Shown here: piece after piece, positions 35,199-44,402 of the stretch
How the letters are laid out: every line of letters starts with the position of its first letter
Numbering within the stretch: position 1 is the first letter of the stretch
Notes under the pieces: generated by a model
Database searches by the model: none
What the model saw: only the letters and a program-made list of their open reading frames with translations
What the model was told of the DNA's origin: nothing
Made by a program: the position numbers and the translations under genes
Source of the DNA: Hymenobacter sp. YC55
GTDB taxonomy: Bacteria > Bacteroidota > Bacteroidia > Cytophagales > Hymenobacteraceae
Direction of reading: 5' to 3'
Assembly (NCBI RefSeq): GCF_029433095.1
Contig: NZ_JARNTX010000005.1
Location: forward strand, 1-64,000
DNA length: 64,000 nt

Positions 35199-36869
35199 CT
35201 AGCGCTTCCTTTTTGTGCTCTGTTGAGAACGGTGCGTTGTCCCGGAGCCTTTCTTGGCGCGAGTGGAAGTCAACTTCTTGCGTGGAGTGGCTTTCAAGCT
35301 TGCCTTCTTTTTGATGACTTTCTTTTTCGTTGGTGCAGCGGCCTTGGGAATAGTTGGCTCGGGGCCATATTTCACTTGAGCTGCATTGGGGTCACCCGTC
35401 AAGAACATGTCGAATTCCACGCGACGGTTTTGAATGCGACCCTCCTCGGTTGCATTGGTGGCTATCGGATGGCTGATGCCGTAGCCTAGCCATTCGATCC
35501 GGGATTCGGGCAAACCCCGGCCGAGCAGATACTGGCGAGCAGCTGCGGCCCTTTCGCGCGAGAGACGCAGGTTGAAAGCCGCGGGTCCCTGGCTATCCGT
35601 GTGGCCAGCAATGCTTAGCGAGTAGTCAGGATACTCTTGTAGGAGTTCGGCAAGGGCATCCAGAGTAGGATAGGAGGAAGGCAGCAAAGTGGCTTGATTG
35701 CGCTCAAACCCAATTAAGCGGGTCGCTTCATTTAACCGTTGACGGCTCTCGGCTTTGATTTCGGGGCAGCCGCGGTTGGCCGCCGGGCCAGCACGGTCAG
35801 GGCAACGGTCGTCGGCGTTAAGTACCCCGTCACCATCGGTATCGGTGAGGTTGGTAGCAGGGGCCGCGGGTGGCGGCGGAGCCAATGGACAGCCGCTGGC
35901 ATTGACGGTTGACCCTTCGGGCGTATCGGGGCAGGTGTCGTCCTGGTCGGCAATGCCGTCGTTATCAGCATCGGGGCAGCCGTGCAATTCGGGCTTACCG
36001 GCTTTGTCGGGGCAGGCATCGTCGCTGTTATCAACTCCATCACCATCAGTATCGGGGCAACCGTGCAGTTCGGCCGTGCCCGTTTGCCCAGGGCATTGGT
36101 CTAGATAATTCGGAACGCCGTCTTGGTCATCGTCAAAAGCACAGCCGTGTTCGTCAACATCTATATTGCTAGCCGTGGATGGGCAATGATCCAACCGGTC
36201 GGGCACGCCGTCCTCATCCGAGTCAGGGCCTTGTCCCAGGTTGATAGTTATACCAACCGTGTGCTGAAGAAAACGGTCGGCCCAGCGTGGGGTATTCACT
36301 TCAGTGGAGCCATCCAGGTTAGCTTGCAAAGGGAGATGCTGGCTGCTTTGCACGAAAAAACCAACGCCTCCTCCTAAGCGGAAGTTGATGCCAGCACCTG
36401 CTTGCAGATCAAAGTAGCTTTTGTCTTCGTCGATGCGGGTGCCATCGGCCTGGCCGGTTTGGCTGGCGTACGTCCAGCCGGGGGCAGCCAGTAGGTAAGG
36501 CTGCACCAGGGCATTTTCTTTCAACGCCCAACCGTTGTTGAGCTTGAACTTGAAGCCCACATTCACATTGACTACGGTGGTGTTGAAGAACGTGGTAGCA
36601 CTGCGGCGGCCTTTCAGCTGCCCGTAGATGGCTTGCGTATGCAAATCCAAGCCGCGCGTCAGATACTGGTTGATTGCCAAACCCGGCGCGTATTCGTTGG
36701 CGTCGAACTTCCAGTAATTGGAGCCAAAGTCGCCTTCGTATTGCAAGGCGCTATAGGTCAGCCCTAAGCCAGTGCGGCGTTCTGCCGTTTGGGCGTGAGC
36801 GGTGAAGTGGCTGGCAAGTAGGGCCAGAGGCAAAAGCAGCTGACGGAACGTAAGTAAAGGGTGTCTCAT
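35199..36869 (-). CDS. OmpA family outer membrane protein with thrombospondin type 3 repeats and basic tail
   Basis: A 556-residue protein. Signal peptide 1-26 (ending TAHAQT); an N-terminal beta-barrel to about residue 210; five calcium-binding thrombospondin type 3 repeats (for example DTDGDGVDNSDDACP) to about 380; an OmpA peptidoglycan-binding domain with IAGHTDSQGPAAFNLRLS and IQNRRVEF; and an unusual final 50 residues containing about 19 Lys/Arg and no acidic residue (TKKKVIKKKASLK and similar). The main role is probably to tie the outer membrane to peptidoglycan. The basic tail is atypical for the family and may bind lipopolysaccharide, teichoic-like polymers or nucleic acid. Confidence 0.9.
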   Translation of the reverse strand: MRHPLLTFRQLLLPLALLASHFTAHAQTAERRTGLGLTYSALQYEGDFGSNYWKFDANEYAPGLAINQYLTRGLDLHTQAIYGQLKGRRSATTFFNTTVVNVNVGFKFKLNNGWALKENALVQPYLLAAPGWTYASQTGQADGTRIDEDKSYFDLQAGAGINFRLGGGVGFFVQSSQHLPLQANLDGSTEVNTPRWADRFLQHTVGITINLGQGPDSDEDGVPDRLDHCPSTASNIDVDEHGCAFDDDQDGVPNYLDQCPGQTGTAELHGCPDTDGDGVDNSDDACPDKAGKPELHGCPDADNDGIADQDDTCPDTPEGSTVNASGCPLAPPPPAAPATNLTDTDGDGVLNADDRCPDRAGPAANRGCPEIKAESRQRLNEATRLIGFERNQATLLPSSYPTLDALAELLQEYPDYSLSIAGHTDSQGPAAFNLRLSRERAAAARQYLLGRGLPESRIEWLGYGISHPIATNATEEGRIQNRRVEFDMFLTGDPNAAQVKYGPEPTIPKAAAPTKKKVIKKKASLKATPRKKLTSTRAKKGSGTTHRSQQSTKRKR

Positions 36870-37497
36870 TGAAAGTGAACAGCGTACGACCAGTTCGTGG
36901 GCAGATGCCAGGGCTTACTGTATTGCAATAAATAGATAAATAAATGAAAATAGGCTTATTCCCACCAACGCTCCCAACCCAACCAACTCTAACATTTCTT
37001 GCCGAATCACCTTTTTACATACAAGAGGTAATAGGAAAAACAACATTTCTGTTTATAATTATTCAGAGCTGCAGAATTACAGGAGGCAAGGAAAATCTTG
37101 TTCAAACTGGTTAGCCAAAAATCGGTTTTTAGCGTTTATGCACCGATTAGCAAGATATTTCACCGCTTCGACTGCAAAGATACCACTCGGTTTAAGCTAT
37201 TCATAATGAGCGAATAATAGTAACCTGCGAAGGCAAGTAATCACCATTGAGCATTAATGACTCGGTTCCTTGTTAGGCATAGGCATAGTGTACAAGGCTG
37301 AGTTGTCTGCTAACTCTTGAATTGCAACGTAAGCCGTTCATTGCAATGTGTTTAGCTATGCTTGAGCTTGTGTAAGAACTTGAAAATGGCTTTCTTCATA
37401 CTATATAGCCAGCGTGGCTATCTATCAGTCATCGTACACATGTCTGGTGAACTACCAGGCACCTTTCTGCCATTACATAGGCAGTTCCTTTACTCGG
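36870..37497. other. Divergent intergenic region with a possible promoter box
   Basis: About 630 bp between the OmpA gene (minus) and the PAS kinase gene (plus). At 37175-37182 the minus strand reads TATCTTTG, an exact TAnnTTTG box 306 bp before the OmpA start, without a clear -33 partner. The rest is AT-rich and shows no gene or repeat. Confidence 0.4.
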
Positions 37498-40080
37498 ATG
37501 ACTAATCCTGCCCCCAAACCAACTAGCGTATACCAGGGCCTCACCGCTACCAGCAGCCTTTCGCTTTTCGGCCGGCTAGTACAGACTATGCCCTGGGGCG
37601 TACTGGCATTGAATCGGTTGGGCGTCGTAACGCTCCTTAACGCGGAGGTGCAACGCCTGACAGGGCTTTCTGCAACTGAGGCGGTTGGCCAGCTGCTCAC
37701 GGAAGTACTACCTCCTGATTTTCCAGAGGATTTGCGGCAAACCTTGCACGCAACGGCAACAGCGGCCGATTCGGTGTCGGGCACGTTCTTTTTGCCCCAC
37801 AGCCAGCAGTGGATTGCCATGACCACCGAGCCGGGCGAGCGTGAGGTGCTGGTGTATTGGCAAAACATCACCGAGGTAGTTGATCAGAAGCGCCAGTACC
37901 AGGACCTAGCCGACAATCTAACCGATGGTATTGCGCTGTGGGGCCCAGACCTACGCTTGCGCTACGCTAATTCCGTTTTGGTTGCCCAGCTAAATCAACC
38001 GTTGTTGGGGCTGCTTGGCAAAACGCTCACGGAAATGGGAGCTCCAGCTTCCATGAGCAACTTTTATACCCCAGCCTTAAAGCAAGTGCTTGCTACAGGG
38101 CAGCCGTCGGATCATTACCTTGCTTTTACTGCCCCCGAAGGGGAACGGCATTTTCACTTACGTTTGGTTCCTGACTGGCTGGACGGGCAGGTGGCGCAGG
38201 TATTATCCATTGCGCACGACATCACCGAGCTCAAGCAGGCCGAAGTCGAGCTGAGGGCTACCAATCAGTTTCTGTCGGCAGCCGAGGAAGTAGCCCGTAC
38301 TGGCAGCTACGAGGCTGATCTGAAAACTATGCGCTTTCGCTTTTCCGACGGGATGTTCCACCTGTTCGGTGAAAAACCGCAGTCATTCGTACCGACGCTG
38401 GATTTTATAGATGCTCGCTCTTACCCCGACGATGCGCAGCTAGTCCGGCAAGTTCTCGACGAGGCCATTGCCAATAAAGCATCGTACCACTACTTGCGCC
38501 GGATCCACCATGCCGACGGAAAAACGCGCCAACTCGAATCGCACGGGTATGTGGTATGCGACGAGGCAGGGGAACCCATCAAGCTGGTTGGGCAGGTGCA
38601 AGACATCACGGAACGCCATGAAGCGGAAACCCAGCTCCTTCAGGCCACCCAGACCATCCGGCACATGCTGGATGGCTCGCCGGCCGCTATTTGCTTGCTG
38701 GAAGCCCGGCGCGACGAGCAAACCGGCCAGATCATCGACTTTATTTTCAGGGGAGCCAACCAGGCTTCGGAAATTCTCAACCAAAAGAGTGAAGCTTGCC
38801 TGCTTGGCCATGGCTTGCTGGAGTACTTCCCCGGGGTCCGAGGTGTCTTTTTCGATAACTACGTGCGCGTGGTGGAAACCGGGGAGCCGTTGCGCCTTGA
38901 TAGGTGCTATACGGGCGAGCATTACCACGAGCGGTGGTTTGATGTATCGGCCGTCAAGAACGGGGATGGTATCATTCTGACTTTCCTCGACATCACAGAC
39001 CGTAAGCGAAACGAGCAGGAGCAAGCCGCTAGCAAACGGCTGCTTGAAGCCATCTTCGAAGCGACCCTCAATAGCTTGGAAGTGTTTCGGAGCGTGCGCG
39101 ACGATACCGGCCAAGTGGTGGATTTTGAATGGGTGCTAGCCAATAAAGCAGCCCATCGGCTGGTGCAGCGCACCGACTTGACCGGCAAACGCTTGCTGGC
39201 GGAAGAGCCTGCCATGAAGCAAAGCGGCGTGTTTGAGCGCTTGCGTCAAGTGGTGGAACAGAAGCAGTCCACTGATTTCGAAGAGCACTATCCTTATGAT
39301 GGCAACGACGCGTGGTACCATATTGCGGCCGCGCCCCTCAACGATGGATTGGTAGTCAACTGGCAGGATATCACGGCCAGCAAACGAGCTACTGCGGCTA
39401 TGCTGCACCTGCAACTAACTCAGCAGCAAAAGCTAGCCAACGCCGTGCTGGAAGCCCAAGAAAGCGAGCGGCGGCGTATTGCCGAAAGTCTGCACAACGG
39501 ACTCAATCAACTGCTTTACGCTACCAAGCTGCATTTAGAGCAACTGGTGCCCCCCACTGCTCCCAACTTCGCCGAAGGCAAAAAGAAAGCTATGGCGCTG
39601 CTCTCGGATGCTATTTCGCAGGGCCGCACCCTCTCGCACCAACTCATGCCAACCGCTCTGGAAACCTTCGGGCTGAAAGCGGCCCTGAAAGGCATCTGCC
39701 ACGATCTGAATAGCTCGAAGCTGCATCTGTCGTGTTCGGTGGTTTCTTTTCCTTCTCTCAACAAGTCGTTGGAGCTGGCGCTCTACCGCATGGCTCAGGA
39801 ACTAGCCAACAACGTGGTGAAGCATGCCGATGCCACCCAAGCTCACTTGAACTTGGTCGAGCACGACGGCTGGCTGGAGCTGCAAGCCGATGATAACGGG
39901 CGTGGTTTCGACCCCGGGAAGGCGCGCACGCAGGGTATGGGCCTAAACGCGCTGCGCGACCGGGTAAAGCTGCTAGGAGGAGAGATGACAATTCTTTCCT
40001 CGCCCGAGCATGGCACGCAAATCACCATCCGAATACCCCGTACGGCGCTGAAAACAGAACAAGCGCCTCCTTCACCCTAA
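37498..40080 (+). CDS. PAS-domain sensor histidine kinase, NarX/DegS type (HisKA_3)
   Basis: An 860-residue kinase with about five PAS/PAC domains and no membrane segment. The start at 37498 (MTNPAPKPTSV) is chosen because the upstream extension is not family-like. The dimerisation region near residue 662 reads ERRRIAESLHNGLNQLLYATKL, and the ATPase domain follows (LANNVVKHADAT, DNGRGFDP, GMGLNALRDRVKLLGG). The residue after the phospho-acceptor His is Asn, where most HisKA_3 kinases have Asp or Glu. It pairs with the LuxR-type response regulator 117 bp downstream. Confidence 0.92.
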   Translation: MTNPAPKPTSVYQGLTATSSLSLFGRLVQTMPWGVLALNRLGVVTLLNAEVQRLTGLSATEAVGQLLTEVLPPDFPEDLRQTLHATATAADSVSGTFFLPHSQQWIAMTTEPGEREVLVYWQNITEVVDQKRQYQDLADNLTDGIALWGPDLRLRYANSVLVAQLNQPLLGLLGKTLTEMGAPASMSNFYTPALKQVLATGQPSDHYLAFTAPEGERHFHLRLVPDWLDGQVAQVLSIAHDITELKQAEVELRATNQFLSAAEEVARTGSYEADLKTMRFRFSDGMFHLFGEKPQSFVPTLDFIDARSYPDDAQLVRQVLDEAIANKASYHYLRRIHHADGKTRQLESHGYVVCDEAGEPIKLVGQVQDITERHEAETQLLQATQTIRHMLDGSPAAICLLEARRDEQTGQIIDFIFRGANQASEILNQKSEACLLGHGLLEYFPGVRGVFFDNYVRVVETGEPLRLDRCYTGEHYHERWFDVSAVKNGDGIILTFLDITDRKRNEQEQAASKRLLEAIFEATLNSLEVFRSVRDDTGQVVDFEWVLANKAAHRLVQRTDLTGKRLLAEEPAMKQSGVFERLRQVVEQKQSTDFEEHYPYDGNDAWYHIAAAPLNDGLVVNWQDITASKRATAAMLHLQLTQQQKLANAVLEAQESERRRIAESLHNGLNQLLYATKLHLEQLVPPTAPNFAEGKKKAMALLSDAISQGRTLSHQLMPTALETFGLKAALKGICHDLNSSKLHLSCSVVSFPSLNKSLELALYRMAQELANNVVKHADATQAHLNLVEHDGWLELQADDNGRGFDPGKARTQGMGLNALRDRVKLLGGEMTILSSPEHGTQITIRIPRTALKTEQAPPSP

Positions 40081-40197
40081 GGCAGGCCAAGGGCAACTGG
40101 GAGTTTGCAACCGGCACAGGGAGCCCGTAGATGGAACCGACCCATCACAAAGCAAGTTGTTCTCATAGGTTTCAGCTTTCACTACGTTCGTGTTGCT

Positions 40198-40863
40198 ATG
40201 ATCCGAGTATTTCTTGTTGACGACCATACGCTGATGCGGGATGGACTGCGCGCTGTTCTATCAGGCCAACCCGAACTAACGGTTGTGGGCGAGGCCGCCA
40301 ACGGGCAGGAATTGCTGGATAAGCTACCCAATACGCCTACCGATGTGGTGCTGCTGGACATGAACATGCCCGTGCTCGATGGGTTAGCCACCACCACTCG
40401 GCTGCGCGAGTTATTTCCTGAGTTGCGCATCCTGATGCTTTCCATGCTCGACCATGAGCGCAGTGTTGGGCAGGTGCTCGATGCCGGGGCCCATGGCTAC
40501 GTGCTCAAAAATGCCGACAAGGTGGAAATCGTGACGGGTATTTTGACAGTAGCCGCTGGCAAGCAGTTTCTGTGCAGCGAGCTAGGACTTTCGATGCTGC
40601 GTAAAGTCTTAACACTGGAAGACAGCGAGCCAAGTCCGAGCGCTAAGAAAAACACTGGTCTCTCGTTTCGCGAGCGGGAAGTGTTACAGCTTATTGGCAG
40701 CGGCCTCACCAATCAAGCCATTGCCGACAAGCTCTTTACCAGCAAGCGCACCGTCGAAACGCACCGCCAGAACATCATCGAGAAGACCGGCGTCAAAAAC
40801 ACGGCCGCGTTAATTCGGTATGCCATGACCCAGGGGTGGTTGAACGAATCGGATGCAGCGTAA
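40198..40863 (+). CDS. NarL/LuxR-type response regulator
   Basis: A 221-residue regulator starting MIRVFLVDDHTLMRDG, which sets the start at 40198. The receiver has the acidic pair DD, the phospho-acceptor in VVLLDMNMPVLDG and a Lys in YVLKNADK. The C-terminal LuxR domain reads LSFREREVLQLIGSGL and KRTVETHRQNIIEKTGVKN. It should be phosphorylated by the kinase immediately upstream. The targets are not shown; the nitrate genes 8 kb away are possible but unproven. Confidence 0.94.
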   Translation: MIRVFLVDDHTLMRDGLRAVLSGQPELTVVGEAANGQELLDKLPNTPTDVVLLDMNMPVLDGLATTTRLRELFPELRILMLSMLDHERSVGQVLDAGAHGYVLKNADKVEIVTGILTVAAGKQFLCSELGLSMLRKVLTLEDSEPSPSAKKNTGLSFREREVLQLIGSGLTNQAIADKLFTSKRTVETHRQNIIEKTGVKNTAALIRYAMTQGWLNESDAA

Positions 40864-41073
40864 GTAAGCGCATTCACAGTATCTGGGCTAGAAATACAGA
40901 GGTTGCCTAAGGTCGCTCTTCGGTTTTGCTAGCAAGGAAAGCACACCTTTATGCAGACTAGTAGTGAGAAACCGGAATAGCAGCAACGGGGCGAGCAGCC
41001 ACCAAGCAAGTGGAGTGCAATAGCTTCGACCCTTCAAGTAAATCGGTCGAAAATCAGTTACCTTCGTGGGCAT

Positions 41074-41700
41074 ATGGCCCGAACCACTCTATCGATGCCC
41101 ATCAGTCCTCAAACTAAAGAGGATGCTATCCGCGAAAACGTGATGCGGGCAGCGCAGCATTTGTTTCAGCAGCATGGGTTGAACAATGTCACGCTGGAAG
41201 ACGTGGCCAGAGCTATTGGCAAAGGCAAAAGCACCCTCTATTACTACTACAAAAGCAAGGAAGAGATTTTCATGGCCGTCATGGACCGTGAAATCAGTGA
41301 GGTGGTAACCGAAGTAGCCCTCGCCGTAAAACGAGCGGGCACGGCCGAAGAAAAGCTTCAAGCTTTCTGCGCTACCAAACTCAGAGCGCTCCGCAAAAAA
41401 TTGGCGCTTTACTCGCTGGTTTGCAGCGAGATGTTCAGCAATGCCGAATTTGGCTGTACCATGCGCCAACGCTACCTACAGCGTGAAAGCAAACTGCTCA
41501 AAGACATTCTGGCGTTCGGAATAGAAACCGGCGAGATACGCACCCTAAGCTCCCAAGAGCAGGAGGCATTGGTGTTTATCATGCTCAGCGGCTTGAATGG
41601 CCTGGAGTTGGAGATGGTGCACAACAGCAACAGCCCCAGCAAGCAAGACTTCGCCATCAGTATGCTGGCCCGAGTACTCATACACGGCATTGGCGCTTAA
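41074..41700 (+). CDS. TetR/AcrR family transcriptional regulator
   Basis: A 208-residue regulator. The DNA-binding helix-turn-helix is in VTLEDVARAIGKGKSTLYYY, preceded by ENVMRAAQHLFQQHG. The C-terminal ligand domain is helical and not informative. It may control the YitT gene downstream (about 300 bp away) or itself. Confidence 0.92.
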   Translation: MARTTLSMPISPQTKEDAIRENVMRAAQHLFQQHGLNNVTLEDVARAIGKGKSTLYYYYKSKEEIFMAVMDREISEVVTEVALAVKRAGTAEEKLQAFCATKLRALRKKLALYSLVCSEMFSNAEFGCTMRQRYLQRESKLLKDILAFGIETGEIRTLSSQEQEALVFIMLSGLNGLELEMVHNSNSPSKQDFAISMLARVLIHGIGA

Positions 41701-42004
41701 GACACTGTTCTAGGCCATAGCGCCCACGGTGAGCGTCCTGACGTCAGCGAAAAGCAGCCTACACCCTAAAGAGGAACTGGCAGGGACTAGTAGGATGCCG
41801 CTACTACTGAACAGTACGGATACGATTTATTTCTGCGTAGTACACAGCGGGTTAGCGCACCGTTTGCCTTGCGTTTTATTACCCGGCGCAGAGTCCCAAC
41901 GTAAGTACTACATGAGCGCCGCACGATCGGCGCAATCTGTAGTATACACTTTTGATGGGGGCAGCCGGTGAAAAGCTCACCAGGCTCACTCCTTGTCATT
42001 GCCT
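41701..42004. other. Intergenic region with a nested stem-loop before yitT
   Basis: About 300 bp between the TetR and YitT genes. Near 41905-41945 two nested inverted repeats can stack: GTACTACA with TGTAGTAT outside, and GCGCCG with CGGCGC inside, the latter closed by a six-base loop. It may be a leader structure, a weak terminator or an operator of the TetR protein. A frame at 41729-41971 shows no protein features. Confidence 0.35.
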
Positions 42005-42952
42005 ATGTTGATACCTCAACTGTTTTTTTTGAAGAAGATGCAATCAGCTTCGGCAACTCATTCGTCACGGCCGCCTTCCAACCCATCGCCGACGCGCACA
42101 CTCACGGCCGTAAAGAATGTTGCCTTTATTCTGGCGGGTATTTTATCGGCCGGCACGGGTCTGAAGGGCTTTTTGCTTTCCAGTCACTTTATCGATGGGG
42201 GTGCCACCGGTATATCCATGCTGCTGTCGGCGGCTCTGCAGTTACCTCTGTCGTGGGGCATCTTGCTGATTAACCTGCCTTTTCTATTGCTTGGCTACCG
42301 GCAAATGGGCTTGCGGTTTGCCGTGAAAAGCGCCTTGGCTATTGCGGGACTGGCTATCTGCTTGGTAGTAGTGCCTTACCCCGACGTCACCCACGATCTG
42401 CTACTGACGGCCGTGTTCGGGGGCGTGTTTATTGGGGCGGGCATCGGCCTGGCTATGCGCGGCGGGGCCGTGCTCGACGGTACCGAAATTCTAGCTTTGC
42501 TTATCAACCGAAACACCCCTTTGCTTAAGGTCAGTGACATTATCCTGATCCTTAACATTTTCATCTTTGGGGTGGCTGTCTTTGTGTTGGGCGTCAACCA
42601 GGCGCTCTACTCCATCCTGACCTACGTAGCCGCTTCCAAAACCCTGGACTTTATTCTCAATGGCATCGAGCAGTACACCGGTGTCACCATCATTTCGGAG
42701 CGTAGTGAAGACATTCGGTTGGTGGTTACCAAAATCCTGGGCCGTGGCGTGACCGTTTACAAAGGCCAGAGCGGCTACGGCAAGCGGGGCGAGCAGCGCG
42801 AGGAAATCGACATCATTTTCACGGTAGTTACCCGGCTAGAACTCCCGCGCCTGCGCGAAGAAGTGAAGCGCCTAGACCCGCGCGCGTTCCTGGTGCAGCA
42901 CAGCGTCGACGACGCCGTAGGTGGCATGCTGAAAAGACGGCCTCTGCACTAA
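42005..42952 (+). CDS. YitT family membrane protein (DUF2179)
   Basis: A 315-residue protein with about five membrane helices (NVAFILAGILSAGTGLKGFL onward; GGATGISMLLSAAL is a typical family block) and a C-terminal cytoplasmic DUF2179 domain (GRGVTVYKGQSGYGKR, REEIDIIFTVVTRLELPRL). Starts at 42005 and 42038 are both possible; the segment between is not conserved. The role of YitT proteins is unknown, though transport has been proposed. It is convergent with the amidohydrolase gene. Confidence 0.88.
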   Translation: MLIPQLFFLKKMQSASATHSSRPPSNPSPTRTLTAVKNVAFILAGILSAGTGLKGFLLSSHFIDGGATGISMLLSAALQLPLSWGILLINLPFLLLGYRQMGLRFAVKSALAIAGLAICLVVVPYPDVTHDLLLTAVFGGVFIGAGIGLAMRGGAVLDGTEILALLINRNTPLLKVSDIILILNIFIFGVAVFVLGVNQALYSILTYVAASKTLDFILNGIEQYTGVTIISERSEDIRLVVTKILGRGVTVYKGQSGYGKRGEQREEIDIIFTVVTRLELPRLREEVKRLDPRAFLVQHSVDDAVGGMLKRRPLH

Positions 42953-42977
42953 ACGATTTCACCGAAAGTCACAAAAA

Positions 42978-43019
42978 CGGCCCCTATCTACTTACCCGGA
43001 GGTGAGTAGATAGGGGCCG
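42978..43019. terminator. Inverted repeat terminator between convergent genes
   Basis: Arms of 19 bp (42978-42996 and 43001-43019), one mismatch, four-base loop CGGA. A run of A before the left arm becomes a U-run after the hairpin on the minus strand, so it best ends the amidohydrolase transcript. On the plus strand no U-run follows directly. Confidence 0.8.
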
Positions 43020-43039
43020 CCTGCGTTGTTTAGTGCTTG

Positions 43040-44341
43040 TTATGGCATATTGTACTTGCTCTTAAACTTTCGGTTTAGGTACACCTGCTTGTTTTCCGAG
43101 CTGAACGCGCGGCCGTCGATGTAGGCCTTCGTGATGTTGTTGGTGCGCATGTCCAGCAGGTCGCCGCGGCTTACCACCAAGGTGGCGCTTTTGCCCGCTT
43201 CGAGGCTGCCATAGTCCTTGTCGATGCCCAGGATGCGGGCGGGGCTCAGGGTAACGGCCGTCAGGGCCTGCTCGGGGGTGAGGCCGTGACCGGCGGAAGT
43301 ACCGGCAATAAAGGCCAGATTGCGTGAACCGGCCGTTTCCATGCTGCCTTCGTAATCCAAGCAGTAGCGAATACCGGCTTGTTGTAGCATGCTTGGCAGC
43401 CGGTAAGGCAGGTCGTAGTCGTCGCCGGGGCGGCGGGGTAGGGCGTGCGTGCGGGAGAGGACCACGGCCACATCGTTTTGCTTCAGGAAGTCGAGCATCA
43501 TCCAAGCGTCGCGGGCCCCGATAACCACCACTTTCTGCACGCCGAGCCGCTTGGCAAAACTAACCGCCTCCACGATTTCCTTGCCGTAGTCAGCGTGGAT
43601 AAACAGCGTCTTGGAGCCGTCGAAAATGCCAGCCAAGGCGGACAGGCGCAGGTTCTCACGGCGGTTAGCCGGCGAGTTTTTATAAGCGGCCGCTTCCGTA
43701 AACATCGCCTCCAATTCCCGCAGTTGCGCCTGCCGGTCTTTGGTACGCCTTTCCACTGCTCTTTCGTCCTCGGCGGGGTCCAGCTTGAGCACCATCAGCG
43801 GCCAGTTCAGGTGCAGCCCATCGTCAGCACGCACGGCGGCATCCTGCCAGTTCCAGGCATCAAGCTGCACGATGCTGCTTTGCCCCGAAAGCATCCCGCC
43901 GCGGGGCGTAATCTGGGCCATCAGCACACCGTTGGTCCGCACCGTTGGGATGATGTCGGAGTCGGTGTTGTAGGCAATGAGCGAGCGGACATTGGGGTTC
44001 ATCATGCCCACTTCCTGCTCGTCTACCGTTGCACGAATAGACTCGGTTTCGGTGAGGCCCAATGTGGTATTGGGCAGAATCAGCCCCGGATAGATTTCCT
44101 GGCCTTTCACGTCAATCACCTCGTACCCGTCGCGCTGAGCGAAGCCGTTTTGTGCTCCTGCGTACGTGATGCGGCCTTTGTCGAAGGCCACGGCCGCGTC
44201 GGGTACCACCGTGCCGTTGCCTACGTGGAGATTGCCGCCGACCAACAGAATTGGCTTGCTTTGGGCCGGGGCCGGCATGGGCACTTGCGCCACCGCTGGC
44301 AGCGCGGCAAGCAAGCTTAGAGAGAAGAATATATGTTTCAT
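43040..44341 (-). CDS. Amidohydrolase family protein, exported, with lost HxH motif
   Basis: A 433-residue protein with a signal peptide ending near AVAQVP. Overall layout is that of imidazolonepropionase-like amidohydrolases, with VIDVKGQEIYPGLI at the site that normally continues with HxH, but here it reads LPNTTLG, so the first metal pair is gone. A later His (LFIHADYG) remains, and the C-terminal block SLEAGKSATLVVSRGDLLDM is intact. It is probably a non-hydrolytic or altered homologue that works with the larger paralogue 61 bp upstream in the same operon. Confidence 0.83.
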   Translation of the reverse strand: MKHIFFSLSLLAALPAVAQVPMPAPAQSKPILLVGGNLHVGNGTVVPDAAVAFDKGRITYAGAQNGFAQRDGYEVIDVKGQEIYPGLILPNTTLGLTETESIRATVDEQEVGMMNPNVRSLIAYNTDSDIIPTVRTNGVLMAQITPRGGMLSGQSSIVQLDAWNWQDAAVRADDGLHLNWPLMVLKLDPAEDERAVERRTKDRQAQLRELEAMFTEAAAYKNSPANRRENLRLSALAGIFDGSKTLFIHADYGKEIVEAVSFAKRLGVQKVVVIGARDAWMMLDFLKQNDVAVVLSRTHALPRRPGDDYDLPYRLPSMLQQAGIRYCLDYEGSMETAGSRNLAFIAGTSAGHGLTPEQALTAVTLSPARILGIDKDYGSLEAGKSATLVVSRGDLLDMRTNNITKAYIDGRAFSSENKQVYLNRKFKSKYNMP

Positions 44342-44402
44342 GTTGATGTCTGGTTAAAGGCTGTCTGGAGTGTTGCCTTGCTCGGTTGAGCAAGGAGACT
44401 CT

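Noticed and set aside
36050..36123. Tandem DNA repeat in the OmpA gene
   Set aside because: The repeated pattern reflects the thrombospondin type 3 protein repeats, which differ in DNA sequence, so it is not a separate DNA element.
40888..41073. 61-codon minus-strand frame before the TetR gene
   Set aside because: It abuts the TetR start and lacks a terminator or family match; a chance frame in a promoter region is more likely.
41729..41971. 80-codon frame between TetR and YitT
   Set aside because: Composition is not protein-like, and a stem-loop lies inside it.
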